Shown: positions 43,600 to 52,763, counted from the first letter of the stretch. The stretch is DNA of 64,000 nt from Streptomyces sp. NBC_00568 (GCF_026341855.1 NZ_JAPENW010000001.1:7059001-7123000), one strand, 5' to 3'. The notes: generated by a model from the sequence alone, not told the origin. Program-made: numbers and translations.

Positions 43600-43825
43600 T
43601 GCGGGACCGGCGACCGGCCCGGAGTCGGCGCCGATCCGTCGCCTCGCCCCGCAGCGGTCACATCCGGGGGTGACCCGACCACCGGGGGAATCGTCACGTC
43701 CTGTCTCCTCTCGTGCCGGATTCCACGCCTCCTGCCACCTCCTCCACTGCTCCACATGCGCCACGGAGGGGTTGGGGGTGATCCTGAGGGAACACAGCAT
43801 CCCGGCACGCAGGCGACGCACGGAC

Positions 43826-43839
43826 GGGCCGAACGCCCG
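43826..43839. promoter_or_regulatory. Operator upstream of the USP remnant and kinase gene
   Basis: GGGCCGAACGCCCG lies 55 bp before the ATG of the USP remnant, the distance seen at intact USP genes, and would now drive the Rv2004c-like gene. Confidence 0.55.
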
Positions 43840-43894
43840 GTCGCGGACTCATTCACCATCATTGCCAGCTCCTTACGAGACGGAGGCCGCCGCC

Positions 43895-44020
43895 ATGCAA
43901 CCAGCCGTCACCATGGGCCTCGACGGTTCGCCCGGGGGCCTGGCTGCCGGCCGCCGGGCCGGTGGCGCGGGCCGGTATTTCCCTGGGCGCTGCCGCTTCG
44001 CCGTCGTGCCCCATGGCTGA
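43895..44020 (+). pseudogene. Universal stress protein remnant (internal deletion)
   Basis: The 41-codon frame starts MQPAVTMGLDGSPGGLAAG, like the first strand and helix of a type A USP, and ends CRFAVVPHG, like the last strand of domain 2. About 250 residues between are gone, in frame. Ribosome site GGAGGCCGCCGCC and operator are kept. Its last codons overlap the start of the next gene, so it may survive as a leader peptide. Confidence 0.65.
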
Positions 44021-45596
44021 GCGCGATCTCGGTCGCACGCCGGCGCGGTCGGGGCCTCACATCACCGGCGCGCCCCCAGCGGGTGCCCGGAACGAAGCCG
44101 ATCCGCTGCCCCGCTCGGGTGTGTGTGAGACCCACACCGCGGTCCTGTTCTTCTTCGGCGACCGTGCATACAAGCTCAAGAAGCCGGTCGATCTCGGGTT
44201 CCTGGACTACACCACGGTGACGGCGCGTCGGGTCGCGTGTGAGCGGGAAGTCGCCCTCAATCGCCGGTTCGCCCCCGACGTCTACCTGGGGCTGGGAGAG
44301 TTCCGCGATCCAGGCACGTCGGCGACCGAACCGATCGTGGTGATGCGCCGCATGTCGGAGGACCGCCGCCTCTCCCACCTCGTAGGGACAGGAGCGTGCG
44401 TCGACGACATCCTCCGAGCCGTAGCCCGGCAAGTCGCCGCGTGGCACGCGAAGGCGCCCCGTGGTCGTGACGTGGACGAGCAGGGCACCCGGGACGCCCT
44501 GTCATCGCGGTGGGAGGCCAGCTTCGCGCAGGTCCGCGAGTTGTGCGCCGACGGCTCCGTACCCGATGAGCTGGCCGAGGTCGAGAGGCTGGTGCGCAGG
44601 TACCTTGCCGGCCGGGAGCGGTTGTTCGATGCCCGCATCGGACAACGGCGTGTGATCGACGGCCACGGTGACCTGCTCGCCGAGGATGTCTTCTGCCTCG
44701 ACGACGGTCCTCGGGTCCTGGACTGCCTGGAGTTCGATGACCATCTTCGCTACGTCGACGGCCTGGACGACGCGGCCTTCCTCGCCATGGACCTCGAACA
44801 GCTCGGCGCCCCGGAGGCCGCGGCGTACTTCCTCGCCCAGTACGGCGAGTACTCCGCCGATCCCGCGCCCGCCTCCCTCTGGCACCACTATGTCGCCTAC
44901 CGCGCGTTCGTCCGCGCCAAGGTCTCCCTCATCCAGGCCCGCCAGGGCGCCGCGGGCGCGGAGGTGGCGTCGCGTCGGCTGACCTCAACGGCGCTGCGCC
45001 ATCTGCGGACCTCCGCCGTCTGCCTCGTCGCCGTCGGCGGACTGCCGGGCAGCGGGAAGTCCACCCTTTCCGGAGCACTGGCCGACCGGTTGGGAGTCAC
45101 CCTGCTCAGCAGCGACCGGATCCGTAAGGAGATCGCCGGCATCCCCGCCGAGCAGTCCGCTGTGGCCGGCTACCGCGAGGGCCTGTACACGCCCGAGTGG
45201 ACCCTGAAGACGTACGCAGCCCTGCTCGACCGCGCAGCCGCCCTGCTGTCCTCCGGCGAGTCGGTCGTCCTGGACGCCACCTGGACCGATGCCGCACAGC
45301 GCGAAGCGGCCCTGCGCGTGGCCGAACGCACCAGCGCAGATCTGGTGTCCCTTCACTGCCAGGTGCCGGGTGACGTCTCAGCCGCCCGCCTGAGCACACG
45401 CGCGGCCGGAGTGTCCGACGCCGACTTCGACATCGCCACTGCCATGGCGGCCCGCGAACCGCCATGGCGTGAGGCCGTGCCGGTCGACACCAGCGGTGCG
45501 CTGGAGTCCGCGGTCGCCCGGGCGATGGCTGCCGTGCGCCCGTGGGGCAGCGGTCAGGCGCCGGTCTTCCGCCGCCCCTACATGGAGCCGGACTGA
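44013..45596 (+). CDS. Rv2004c-like protein: aminoglycoside-phosphotransferase-type domain plus P-loop kinase domain
   Basis: 527 residues from ATG 44013, overlapping the last codons of the USP remnant by eight bases. Residues 35-310 have the kinase-like fold with THTAVLFFFGDRAYKLKKPV, the H-G-D motif in VIDGHGDLLAEDV (about 217), and DCLEFDDHLRYVD. Residues 345-515 form an AAA_33-type nucleotide kinase with GGLPGSGKSTL (about 350) and a LDATWTDAAQREA segment. M. tuberculosis Rv2004c, a DevR-regulated gene next to a USP gene, has the same layout. The substrate is unknown. Confidence 0.87.
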   Translation: MAERDLGRTPARSGPHITGAPPAGARNEADPLPRSGVCETHTAVLFFFGDRAYKLKKPVDLGFLDYTTVTARRVACEREVALNRRFAPDVYLGLGEFRDPGTSATEPIVVMRRMSEDRRLSHLVGTGACVDDILRAVARQVAAWHAKAPRGRDVDEQGTRDALSSRWEASFAQVRELCADGSVPDELAEVERLVRRYLAGRERLFDARIGQRRVIDGHGDLLAEDVFCLDDGPRVLDCLEFDDHLRYVDGLDDAAFLAMDLEQLGAPEAAAYFLAQYGEYSADPAPASLWHHYVAYRAFVRAKVSLIQARQGAAGAEVASRRLTSTALRHLRTSAVCLVAVGGLPGSGKSTLSGALADRLGVTLLSSDRIRKEIAGIPAEQSAVAGYREGLYTPEWTLKTYAALLDRAAALLSSGESVVLDATWTDAAQREAALRVAERTSADLVSLHCQVPGDVSAARLSTRAAGVSDADFDIATAMAAREPPWREAVPVDTSGALESAVARAMAAVRPWGSGQAPVFRRPYMEPD

Positions 45597-45671
45597 GGTG
45601 GGCGCCGACCGTGGTTGCCCTGGAGAACCGCGGGGGTGACCGTGGAGGTGGGGGAGCGAGGGAGTCAGTCA

Positions 45672-46700
45672 GTGCGAGCGCTCGTCTACCACGGCCCGGC
45701 ACAGATCTCCTGGGACACCGTCCCGGACCCTGCGATCGAGGACGCCACCGATGCCATCGTGCGCGTCGATGCCACCACCGTCTGCGGAAGCGATCTGCAC
45801 ATCAGGCGGGGCGACTTCCACGAGGTGAGGCCGGGGACGGTCCTCGGACACGAGGCTGTCGGCGAGATTGTGGAGGTCGGTGGCGAAGTGCACCACCTGC
45901 GCCCCGGAGACCAGGTGATCGTGTCGTCCGTCTCGGCCTGTGGAGAGTGCGGGGAGTGCCGTGACGCCATGTACGGACAATGCCGCGGGGGCGGCGGATG
46001 GATCCTGGGGAATCTGATCAACGGGACCCAGGCCGAGTTGGTGAGGGTTCCCTTTGCCGACCGTTCCACCACCGGACGACCCTCCAGCCTCCCGCTCGAC
46101 GAGGCGGTGCTGCTCGCCGAGCTCCTTCCGACCGCCTACGAGGTCGGGGTGCGCAACGGCCATGTGTGCCCGGGAGACACGGTTGCCGTCGTGGGCGCGG
46201 GGCCCGTGGGCCTCGCCGCGGTGGTCGTCGCGCGGCTCTACTCGCCCCGCCGGATCATCGTCGTGGACCTGGCCGACGCCCGGCTGGAGGTCGCCGTTCG
46301 TGTGGGGGCGGATGCTGCCGAATCACCGGGGAAGATGATCGCCGGCCTGTCGGAGGGGCCCGGCGCCGACGTGGCCATCGAAGCCTCCGGAGATCCGGAG
46401 GGCTTCGTCCTGTGCACGCGAGCCGTCCGCGCGGGAGGGCACATCGCCAACATCGGCACGCACGGCAAACCGGCGACGCTGCATCTCGAGTCCCTGTGGC
46501 GCAAGAACGTCACGATCAGCACGGGCCAGGTGGACACCTCCTCGACGCCATGGCTGCTGGAGCTGATGAGGTCCGGACGCCTGCCCGTCTCCCCGTTGGT
46601 CACCCACACCTTCGGTCTCGACCGGATGGAAGACGCCTACGAGGTGTTCGCACACGGCACTACCACGGGAGCCCTCAAGGTTGTGCTGCATCGCGAGTGA
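45672..46700 (+). CDS. Zinc-dependent alcohol dehydrogenase
   Basis: 342 residues from GTG 45672 with GGAG seven bases upstream. Zinc ligands: VCGSDLH (Cys near 37), GHEAVG, and a modified structural site CGECGECRDAMYGQC. Rossmann loop GAGPVGLAAV near 172. It resembles the formaldehyde/threonine dehydrogenase-like branch, not the AdhA-type enzyme at 2 kb, so the substrate may differ. It follows the Rv2004c-like gene by 75 bp. Confidence 0.9.
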   Translation: MRALVYHGPAQISWDTVPDPAIEDATDAIVRVDATTVCGSDLHIRRGDFHEVRPGTVLGHEAVGEIVEVGGEVHHLRPGDQVIVSSVSACGECGECRDAMYGQCRGGGGWILGNLINGTQAELVRVPFADRSTTGRPSSLPLDEAVLLAELLPTAYEVGVRNGHVCPGDTVAVVGAGPVGLAAVVVARLYSPRRIIVVDLADARLEVAVRVGADAAESPGKMIAGLSEGPGADVAIEASGDPEGFVLCTRAVRAGGHIANIGTHGKPATLHLESLWRKNVTISTGQVDTSSTPWLLELMRSGRLPVSPLVTHTFGLDRMEDAYEVFAHGTTTGALKVVLHRE

Positions 46701-46709
46701 ACCCCCTGC

Positions 46710-46733
46710 CGAGGCGTGTCATGGGCCGCCTCG
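46710..46733. terminator. Short stem-loop after the alcohol dehydrogenase
   Basis: CGAGGCG (46710-46716) and CGCCTCG (46727-46733) could form a 7-bp stem with a 10-nt loop just after the stop codon. Confidence 0.4.
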
Positions 46734-46834
46734 TCGCTGGGGAATGGACGGCTCCTCGTCGAGTTGGGTCCGTGCCGCCGTCATCCGACGCCTCACCGGT
46801 CGTCGGTTCGCCGTTGTGCGGGGGCTCGAAGGCG

Positions 46835-47071
46835 TCATGACCGGTGGGCGGTTCTGCCGACCAGGAACCGTGCCGCGTCGGACAGCGTGGTCAGTTCCGG
46901 GTAGTCCTCCTCATCGATGCGGACCTCTGTGCGCCCGGACAGCAGCTCCACGAGGCTGAGGAAGTCGAGCGAATCGAATTCGAGCACGTCACGGAACTTG
47001 TCATCCGGTTCGACCCGGGTGAAGTCGGCGTCGGGGATGATCTGTGTGATCGACTCCTTGACCGCGGTCAA
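46835..47071 (-). CDS. Acyl carrier protein-like protein
   Basis: 78 residues. The start is TTG 47071; a stop codon lies four codons earlier in frame, so no other start is available, and AGAGGG precedes it. FDSLDFLSLVELL holds the phosphopantetheine serine (Ser34), and the acidic helix pattern is that of an ACP. It is the last gene of the acetyl-CoA-synthetase/dehydrogenase operon, 33 bp after E2, an unusual partner for such a complex. It could carry acyl groups made by the synthetase or by E2; that is inference. Confidence 0.8.
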   Translation of the reverse strand: MTAVKESITQIIPDADFTRVEPDDKFRDVLEFDSLDFLSLVELLSGRTEVRIDEEDYPELTTLSDAARFLVGRTAHRS

Positions 47072-47104
47072 GGCCCTCTGCTTCGGTCAGGGGCTTCACA
47101 GGGC

Positions 47105-48667
47105 TCACAGCTCCTCCGGTTTCTGCAGCAATCGGTCGACCGCAGTGAGATAGCGCGCCCCCACGGCACCGTCCGTGGCCCGGTGGTCGGCGGCCAGGGT
47201 CGCGGTCACCACCGAGCGCACGCCGAGCATGCCGCCCGTGGCCCAGGGCCGTTCGACGACCGCGCCGAAGCCGACCAGCGCCACCTGGGGCGGATGGATG
47301 ACACCGAACACGGTCTCGACCCCCTGTTCGCCCAGGTTGGTGACGGTCAGCGTGGCGCCGACCATCTCGCTGCCGCGCAGCCGTCCCCGGCGGGCGCGCT
47401 GGACCAGATCCTTGAGGCAGGCCATCAGGGCGTCAGGAGACAACGTGTCGGCCCGCTGGATCACCGGCGCGAGCAGTCCACCCCGCCGGAGCGACACCGC
47501 CACACCCAGGTTGACCCCGGCCCCCGGCACGAACCCGTCGTTCTGCCAGTAGCCGTTGAGGCCCGGCACCTCGCGGGCCGCCACGGCGGCGGCCTTCAGC
47601 AACAGGGCGGCCGGCATGAGACGGTCGGCAGGCGTCCGGCCGCGGTTGGTCCGGCGCCGCCAGTCCTCGGCCGCCGTGAGGTCGATGGTGGTGGACAGGT
47701 AGTAGTGCGGGATCTCCCGCTTGGAGCGGCTCATCAGGTCGGCGATGGCACGGCGCATGGCGTCCGTACGCTGTTCCGGGCGACTGTCGGTCGGTACGGC
47801 CGCGGGTGCGCGCTGCTCACTGTCCCGCCGGCGCCGATCCGGCCGTTCGGATTCTCCAGCCGGTGCACGCACGGCCGAGCGCACGTCCGCAGCTCGTACG
47901 GCTCCGCCCTCCCCGGTGCCTCGTACTTCCGTCAGGTCGATGCCGAGGTCACGGGCGAGCCGCCGCGCATACGGGGTGGCTCGCAGCCGGGGCGCCCAGG
48001 GAGGCGCCGCGTGCTCCACGTCGGCACGGGTGATCCGTCCGCCGCGCCCCGTGCCGTGCAGTGCCGTCAGGTCCACGCCTCGGAGCACCGCGAGGTGCCG
48101 TACGAGTGGTCCTGCCCCGAAGTCCGGTTCGGTCCCGGCGGGCAGCTCCCGTGACGGGCGCGCCGGGGTGCCCGTCACGCGTGCGGGATGCTCGGGCGAC
48201 TTGTTGCGGGAATCCGTGTGTACGGGCGCCGGGACGGGATCGCTCGTCCGGACCGCCTTCCGCCGAGGTTTCGGGGGCTCATGCCGTGCGGTCGGTTCTC
48301 GGCCGGCCTTCGCGGGTTCGGGCGGCCTGTCGGGGAGAGGTCCCTCGACTGGTTCGGGCGCCGATGCCGGTGCTGTCTCGGCGCCCGCCGTCTTCGGCGC
48401 CCGCGGAGCGTCCGTCGGCACTCCGGTCGCGGCCTCGCCCTCGATCACGGCGAGTGGTGTTCCCACCGGGACGCGGGTTCCGGGCCGGACGAGCAGTTGT
48501 CCCATGGTGCCCGACTCGAAGCACTCGACCTCGACGGCCGCCTTGTCCGTCTCCACGACCGCCACGACGTCGCCCTTGCAGACGTGGTCCCCGGGGCTCA
48601 CGAGCCACTCCTGCAGCAGTCCCTCGTCCATGTCGGCCCCGAGCGAGGGCATGGTGAACGCGGTCAT
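47105..48667 (-). CDS. Dihydrolipoyl acyltransferase (E2) with two subunit-binding domains
   Basis: 520 residues; ATG 48667 lies one base after the E1beta stop. Lipoyl domain 1-78 with the lipoylated lysine in VVETDKAAVEVE. A long Pro/Ala/Arg-rich linker follows. Two peripheral subunit-binding domains follow: VRHLAVLRGVDLTALHGTGRGG near 190 and ARRLARDLGIDLTEVRGTGEGG near 235. The catalytic domain is 290-520 with the active-site histidine in ADHRATDGAVGARYL. It moves the acyl group from E1 to CoA. One binding domain is usual for E2, so a second is notable. No E3 gene is nearby. Confidence 0.9.
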   Translation of the reverse strand: MTAFTMPSLGADMDEGLLQEWLVSPGDHVCKGDVVAVVETDKAAVEVECFESGTMGQLLVRPGTRVPVGTPLAVIEGEAATGVPTDAPRAPKTAGAETAPASAPEPVEGPLPDRPPEPAKAGREPTARHEPPKPRRKAVRTSDPVPAPVHTDSRNKSPEHPARVTGTPARPSRELPAGTEPDFGAGPLVRHLAVLRGVDLTALHGTGRGGRITRADVEHAAPPWAPRLRATPYARRLARDLGIDLTEVRGTGEGGAVRAADVRSAVRAPAGESERPDRRRRDSEQRAPAAVPTDSRPEQRTDAMRRAIADLMSRSKREIPHYYLSTTIDLTAAEDWRRRTNRGRTPADRLMPAALLLKAAAVAAREVPGLNGYWQNDGFVPGAGVNLGVAVSLRRGGLLAPVIQRADTLSPDALMACLKDLVQRARRGRLRGSEMVGATLTVTNLGEQGVETVFGVIHPPQVALVGFGAVVERPWATGGMLGVRSVVTATLAADHRATDGAVGARYLTAVDRLLQKPEEL

Positions 48668-48668
48668 C

Positions 48669-49751
48669 TCAGTCCGACCTTCCGGTGACCGGCTGCCGTG
48701 CAGGCTCGTCGGCTCCGGTCGGCACGGGGTCACCGACCGCGCGGCGGGCGGCCGTGACGATCCCGTCGACCTGCGGCAGCGCGGCCTCCTCCAGTCTGCG
48801 CGCGTAAGGGATCGGAACTTCGGCGCTGCACACCCGCTCGACGGGGGCGTCGAGGTCGTAGAAGTGCTGTTCGGTGAGGCGTGCGGAGATCTCCGCGGCG
48901 AGGCTGCCGGTCCGCCAGCCCTCGTCGATGACGACGGCGCGGTGCGTATGTGCGACCGAGTCGCCGATGGTGGTGTCGTCCAGCGGGCGCAGGGTGCACA
49001 GGTCGATGACCTCCGCGCTGACACCGCCGCTCTCGAGGTCGTCGGCGGCGGCCAGCGCCTTGGGCAGCGAACCACCGTAGGTGATCAGGGAGACGTCCGT
49101 CCCGGCTCGGCGGACCGCCGCGTGGTCGATGTCAACCGGCCCCGCGTCGGCGGGAAGGTCACCGGACACGTTGTACAGGCTCCCGTGCTCGAATATCAGG
49201 ACGGGGTCGGGGTCGGCGAGCGCGGGGGCCAGCATGTACCGGGCGTCGGTGAGGGTCGCCGGGGCCAGGACCCGCAGGCCGGGAATGTGCGCGTACCAGC
49301 CTTCCAGACTGTGCGAGTGCTGGGCCGCGAGCTGCCGCCCAGCACCTGTGGTCATGCGGATCACGATCGGTACGGGCAGTTGGCCGCCCGACATGTGCAG
49401 CAGGGTCGCCGCATTGTTGAGGATCTGGTCCAGGGCCAGCAGGCTGAAGTTGACCGTCATGATCTCGACGATGGGACGCATGCCCGCCAGTGCGGCGCCG
49501 ATGCCGGCGCCGACGAACGCGGACTCCGACAACGGGGCGTCGCGGATCCGTTCGGGTCCGAACTCCTCCAGCAGGCCGAGGCTGACGCCGGAGCAGCCGC
49601 CGTACCGGCCGACGTCCTCACCCATCAGGAACACTCGCTCGTCGGCGCGCAGGGCCTCGCCGAGGGCCGCACGCATCGCCTCCCGATAGGTCGTCTTCCG
49701 GTCGGACGGCGCCGTGGCGCGCTTGGGGGTACGGGTGTGGGTCGCGGTCAT
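48669..49751 (-). CDS. Pyruvate (2-oxoacid) dehydrogenase E1 beta subunit
   Basis: 360 residues. FLMGEDVGRYGG (about 42), SESAFVGAGIGAALAGMRPIVEIM and the PIPYARRLEEAALPQ end are characteristic of the E1 beta family; a 20-residue Thr/Arg-rich N-terminus is extra. It overlaps the E1alpha stop by four bases (ATGA) and lies one base from E2. With E1alpha it would decarboxylate pyruvate or acetoin using thiamine diphosphate. Confidence 0.92.
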   Translation of the reverse strand: MTATHTRTPKRATAPSDRKTTYREAMRAALGEALRADERVFLMGEDVGRYGGCSGVSLGLLEEFGPERIRDAPLSESAFVGAGIGAALAGMRPIVEIMTVNFSLLALDQILNNAATLLHMSGGQLPVPIVIRMTTGAGRQLAAQHSHSLEGWYAHIPGLRVLAPATLTDARYMLAPALADPDPVLIFEHGSLYNVSGDLPADAGPVDIDHAAVRRAGTDVSLITYGGSLPKALAAADDLESGGVSAEVIDLCTLRPLDDTTIGDSVAHTHRAVVIDEGWRTGSLAAEISARLTEQHFYDLDAPVERVCSAEVPIPYARRLEEAALPQVDGIVTAARRAVGDPVPTGADEPARQPVTGRSD

Positions 49752-50774
49752 GACCGGCTCGCCTCCACCGGGCTGGTGACGTACTTCAGCAGATCCTCGA
49801 CGGGCTCTTCGGGGGCCTGCTCGGCGGCCTCGACGGCGCCGTCGATCTCGGCGGCCAGACGGTCTTCCAGGAGGGTGCGGGCTTTGTCGGACAGTTCCTT
49901 CGCCTCCCGCATCCGCCGGGCGAGCCCCTCGACCGGGTCGCGCTCCTTCCAGTGCTCGATCTCGGCCTTGTCCCGGTATCGGTCGGAGTCGTACATGGAG
50001 TGGGCGCGGAAGCGGAACGTGCGCATCTCCAGGAAGTGCGGTCCGCTTCCGGCGCGCACCCCTTCGGCCGCCCGCCGGGCCGCGTCCTCGACGGCGAAGA
50101 CGTCCATGCCGTCGACGGCCCAGGAGACCATGCCGTATCCGGCGGCACGCAGCGCGAGGTCGGTCTGGGCCTGGTGGCGGGCCAGGGCGGTGCCCATCGC
50201 GTACAGGTTGTTCTCACAGACCAGCAGCAGGGGGCAGCCCCCAGAGCGCGGCGAGGTTGGCGGTCTCGTGGAACTCGCCCTCGGCGAAGGCGCCGTCGCC
50301 GAAGAAGCAGCAGGTGACCCGCTTGCGTCCGGTCATGTGGTCGGCCAGGGCGAGGCCGGCCGCCAGGGGGAGCCCGCCACCGACGATCGCGTTGCCGCCG
50401 TAGAAGCGCCGGCCGGCGTCGAACAGGTGCATCGAACCGCCACGGCCGCCGCTGCAGCCGGTGGACTTGCCGAACATCTCCGCCATGATCGCCTCGGCCG
50501 GAACGCCACGGGCGAGTGCGTGTCCGTGCTCGCGGTACGTCGACACCACCGCGTCGTCGTCCGTGAGTGCCTCGTTGACGCCGACGGCGACGGCTTCCTC
50601 ACCGATGTACAGATGCATGAAACCCCGGATACGCGCGGCGCTGTACAGCTCCACGCAGCGTTCCTCGAACCGGCGGACGCGCAGCATGGACTCCAGGAGG
50701 GCCAGATGGTGTGCGACCTCACGCTTGGGCCGGGAGGCGGGCCGCCGGGTGCGCGGGGTGCGGGTGGCGCTCAT
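49748..50774 (-). pseudogene. Pyruvate (2-oxoacid) dehydrogenase E1 alpha subunit, frameshifted
   Basis: The first 187 codons from ATG 50774 carry MHLYIGEEAVAVGV, STYREHGHALARG and the TPP motif GDGAFAEGEFHETANLAALW, then hit a stop at 50214. The rest (LYAMGTALARHQAQTDLALRAAGYG to the end at 49748) continues in another frame. The switch falls at a run of five G (50230-50234; C on the coding strand), where four would restore the family sequence ALWGLPLLLVCENN. Natural mutation or a homopolymer sequencing error are both possible. The start overlaps the synthetase stop (ATGA). Confidence 0.85.
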
Positions 50775-52618
50775 GCGGACTGCTCCGTCCTCGCCGGGGA
50801 GGAAACCTCCGGGGAGGAAACCTCCGGGGAGGAGTCCTCCAGGGTCGATATGTCGCCGTCGGGGAGGCCGAGTTCACGTGCCCGCAGCAGGCGACGCATC
50901 ACCTTGCCGCTGCGGGTGTGCGGCAGGTGCTGTTCGAAGGCGATCTCGCGGGGGGCCACGGCCGGGCCCAGCCGACGCCTGGCGAAGGCCAGCAGCTCCT
51001 GACGGACCGTGGTGCTCGGGTCGAAGCCGGGCCTCAGCGTGACGAACGCCTTGACGATGTTTCCGGCGATGGGGTCAGGCCGGCCGATCACCCCGGACTC
51101 GGCGACCGCTGGATGCTCCATCAGGATGCTCTCGACCTCGAAGGGCCCGATGAGGTGCCCCGCCGACTTGATGACGTCATCGGCGCGCCCGACGAACCAG
51201 TACCAGCCGTCCGTGTCGCGCCGTACCAGGTCGCTCGTGAGGTACCAGCCGTCCGCGAAGGCCGCCGCGGCGCGGGGCTCGTCGTGCAGATAGCCGCGGA
51301 ACATGGACGGCCAGCCGGGCCGGAGCGCCAGCTCGCCCTCCAGACCGGGCTCCTGCAGCACGGTGACATGCCCGTCGGTGACCTCGGCCCGCCCGTCCTC
51401 GCCGCGCCGGAGGACCGCCGTCTCCACACCGGGCAACGGGCGCCCCATCGAGCCGGGGCGGATGTCGCAGGCCGCGAAGTTGGCGATCATGATGGCGCCG
51501 GTCTCCGTCTGCCACCAGTTGTCGTGCACCGGCAGTCCGAGCACATCCCGTCCCCAGACCACCGCCTCCGGGTTGAGCGGCTCACCGACCGACGCGATGA
51601 ACCGCAGTGCGCCCAGGTCGAACGAGCGGGGGAGGTCGTACGGCCCTGTCCTCGGCGTCGTCCGCATCAGCATCCGCAGGGCCGTCGGTGCCGTGTACCA
51701 GACGCTCACCCGCTGTTCCGCGAGGATTCGGTACCAGCGGCGGGCGTCGTAGTCGCCCTCGTCCACCACGACCGTCACGCCGTGCATGAGGGGTGCGATG
51801 ATCCCGTAGGACATGCCGGTGACCCAGCCCGGGTCCGCGGTGCACCAGAACACGTCGTCCTTATGGAGGTCGAGAGCGTACAGCGCGGAGACGTAGTGGG
51901 CGACGGCGGCCTCATGCACGTGCACCGCGCCCTTGGGGATGCCCGTCGTGCCGCTCGTGAAGTGCAGCAGGGCCATGTCGTGGGGCGAGGTCGGCGGGAT
52001 GGTGAAGGTGTCGGCGGCGTCGGCCATGAGCGCGGTGAGGGACACCGCGCCGGGCAGTTCGTCCGCGCCCTCGCCGACGATCAGCACATGGCGCAGCGCG
52101 GCCAGTGCGCCCCGTCGCCCGGCGACCTTCCTGCGATACAGCTCCGCCGTGGTGACCAGTACCTGCGCGTCGCTCAGCGTCACTCGCTGGGCCACCGGGT
52201 CCGGTCCGAACGCGGAGAACAGCGGGCACAGGACGCTGGTGTTCTTCAGCGTGCCGAGGACCACGGTGTACAGCTCGGGGCACCGCCCCAGCAGGGTCGC
52301 CACGCGGTCGCCGTGACCGATGCCGAGGGTACGGAGCACGTTGGCGAACCGTGCCGTGGAACGGGCCAGGTCCGCGTAGGTCACGCAGGTCACGGAGTCG
52401 TCCCGAGCCACACAGCGCAGCGCGATCGTTGTCGCACGCTCCGATGCGGCGTGCCGGTCGACGGCCTCGTGCGCGATGTTCAGTCCCCGACCGTCGGGCA
52501 GCCCCTCCAGCCTGGCGCGCGCCTTCGCCCACGAGAAGTCCGCACGCTCCTTGTCGTAGTCGCCCAGATTGGGGGCGATCCGAGGGAGGGTGTCCTTTCG
52601 AATCGGCTCCCACCGCAT
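50771..52618 (-). CDS. Acetate-CoA ligase (acetyl-CoA synthetase family)
   Basis: 615 residues. Adenylation motifs FTSGTTGIPKGAVH (about 222), VHDNWWQTETG (about 365) and the C-terminal acetylation-site region THRSGKVMRRLL (Lys near 578) are intact. It makes acetyl-CoA from acetate, ATP and CoA. AAGGAGG precedes ATG 52618. The C-terminal tail SSPEVSSPEVSSP is encoded by three 15-bp repeats. It heads a five-gene operon with E1alpha, E1beta, E2 and ACP under the sites at 52679-52713. A plausible role is recapturing acetate or acetyl-P-derived carbon; this is inferred. Confidence 0.93.
   Translation of the reverse strand: MRWEPIRKDTLPRIAPNLGDYDKERADFSWAKARARLEGLPDGRGLNIAHEAVDRHAASERATTIALRCVARDDSVTCVTYADLARSTARFANVLRTLGIGHGDRVATLLGRCPELYTVVLGTLKNTSVLCPLFSAFGPDPVAQRVTLSDAQVLVTTAELYRRKVAGRRGALAALRHVLIVGEGADELPGAVSLTALMADAADTFTIPPTSPHDMALLHFTSGTTGIPKGAVHVHEAAVAHYVSALYALDLHKDDVFWCTADPGWVTGMSYGIIAPLMHGVTVVVDEGDYDARRWYRILAEQRVSVWYTAPTALRMLMRTTPRTGPYDLPRSFDLGALRFIASVGEPLNPEAVVWGRDVLGLPVHDNWWQTETGAIMIANFAACDIRPGSMGRPLPGVETAVLRRGEDGRAEVTDGHVTVLQEPGLEGELALRPGWPSMFRGYLHDEPRAAAAFADGWYLTSDLVRRDTDGWYWFVGRADDVIKSAGHLIGPFEVESILMEHPAVAESGVIGRPDPIAGNIVKAFVTLRPGFDPSTTVRQELLAFARRRLGPAVAPREIAFEQHLPHTRSGKVMRRLLRARELGLPDGDISTLEDSSPEVSSPEVSSPARTEQSA
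50796..50840. repeat. Three in-frame 15-bp tandem repeats in the synthetase tail
   Basis: GGGGAGGAAACCTCC occurs twice exactly (50796-50810, 50811-50825) and once with two changes (50826-50840). It encodes the repeated Ser-Ser-Pro-Glu-Val unit. Confidence 0.85.
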
Positions 52619-52678
52619 GCCGGCCCTCCTTCCGTCGGGCCCCCTTCGACCATCCGTCCACGCCGCGCCGCTCGCACT

Positions 52679-52713
52679 GGGTCGAACGGCCCCTGAGGGC
52701 GGCCGGACGGCCC
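52679..52713. promoter_or_regulatory. DevR/OsdR-type operator pair upstream of the acetyl-CoA synthetase operon
   Basis: GGGTCGAACGGCCC (52679-52692) and CGGCCGGACGGCCC (52700-52713), centres 21 bp apart, end 60 bp before the synthetase start. Confidence 0.68.
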
Positions 52714-52763
52714 AGCTGCCCGACCACCGCTTGGCAACGGTCCGGGATCACAGCTGTCGGCAG

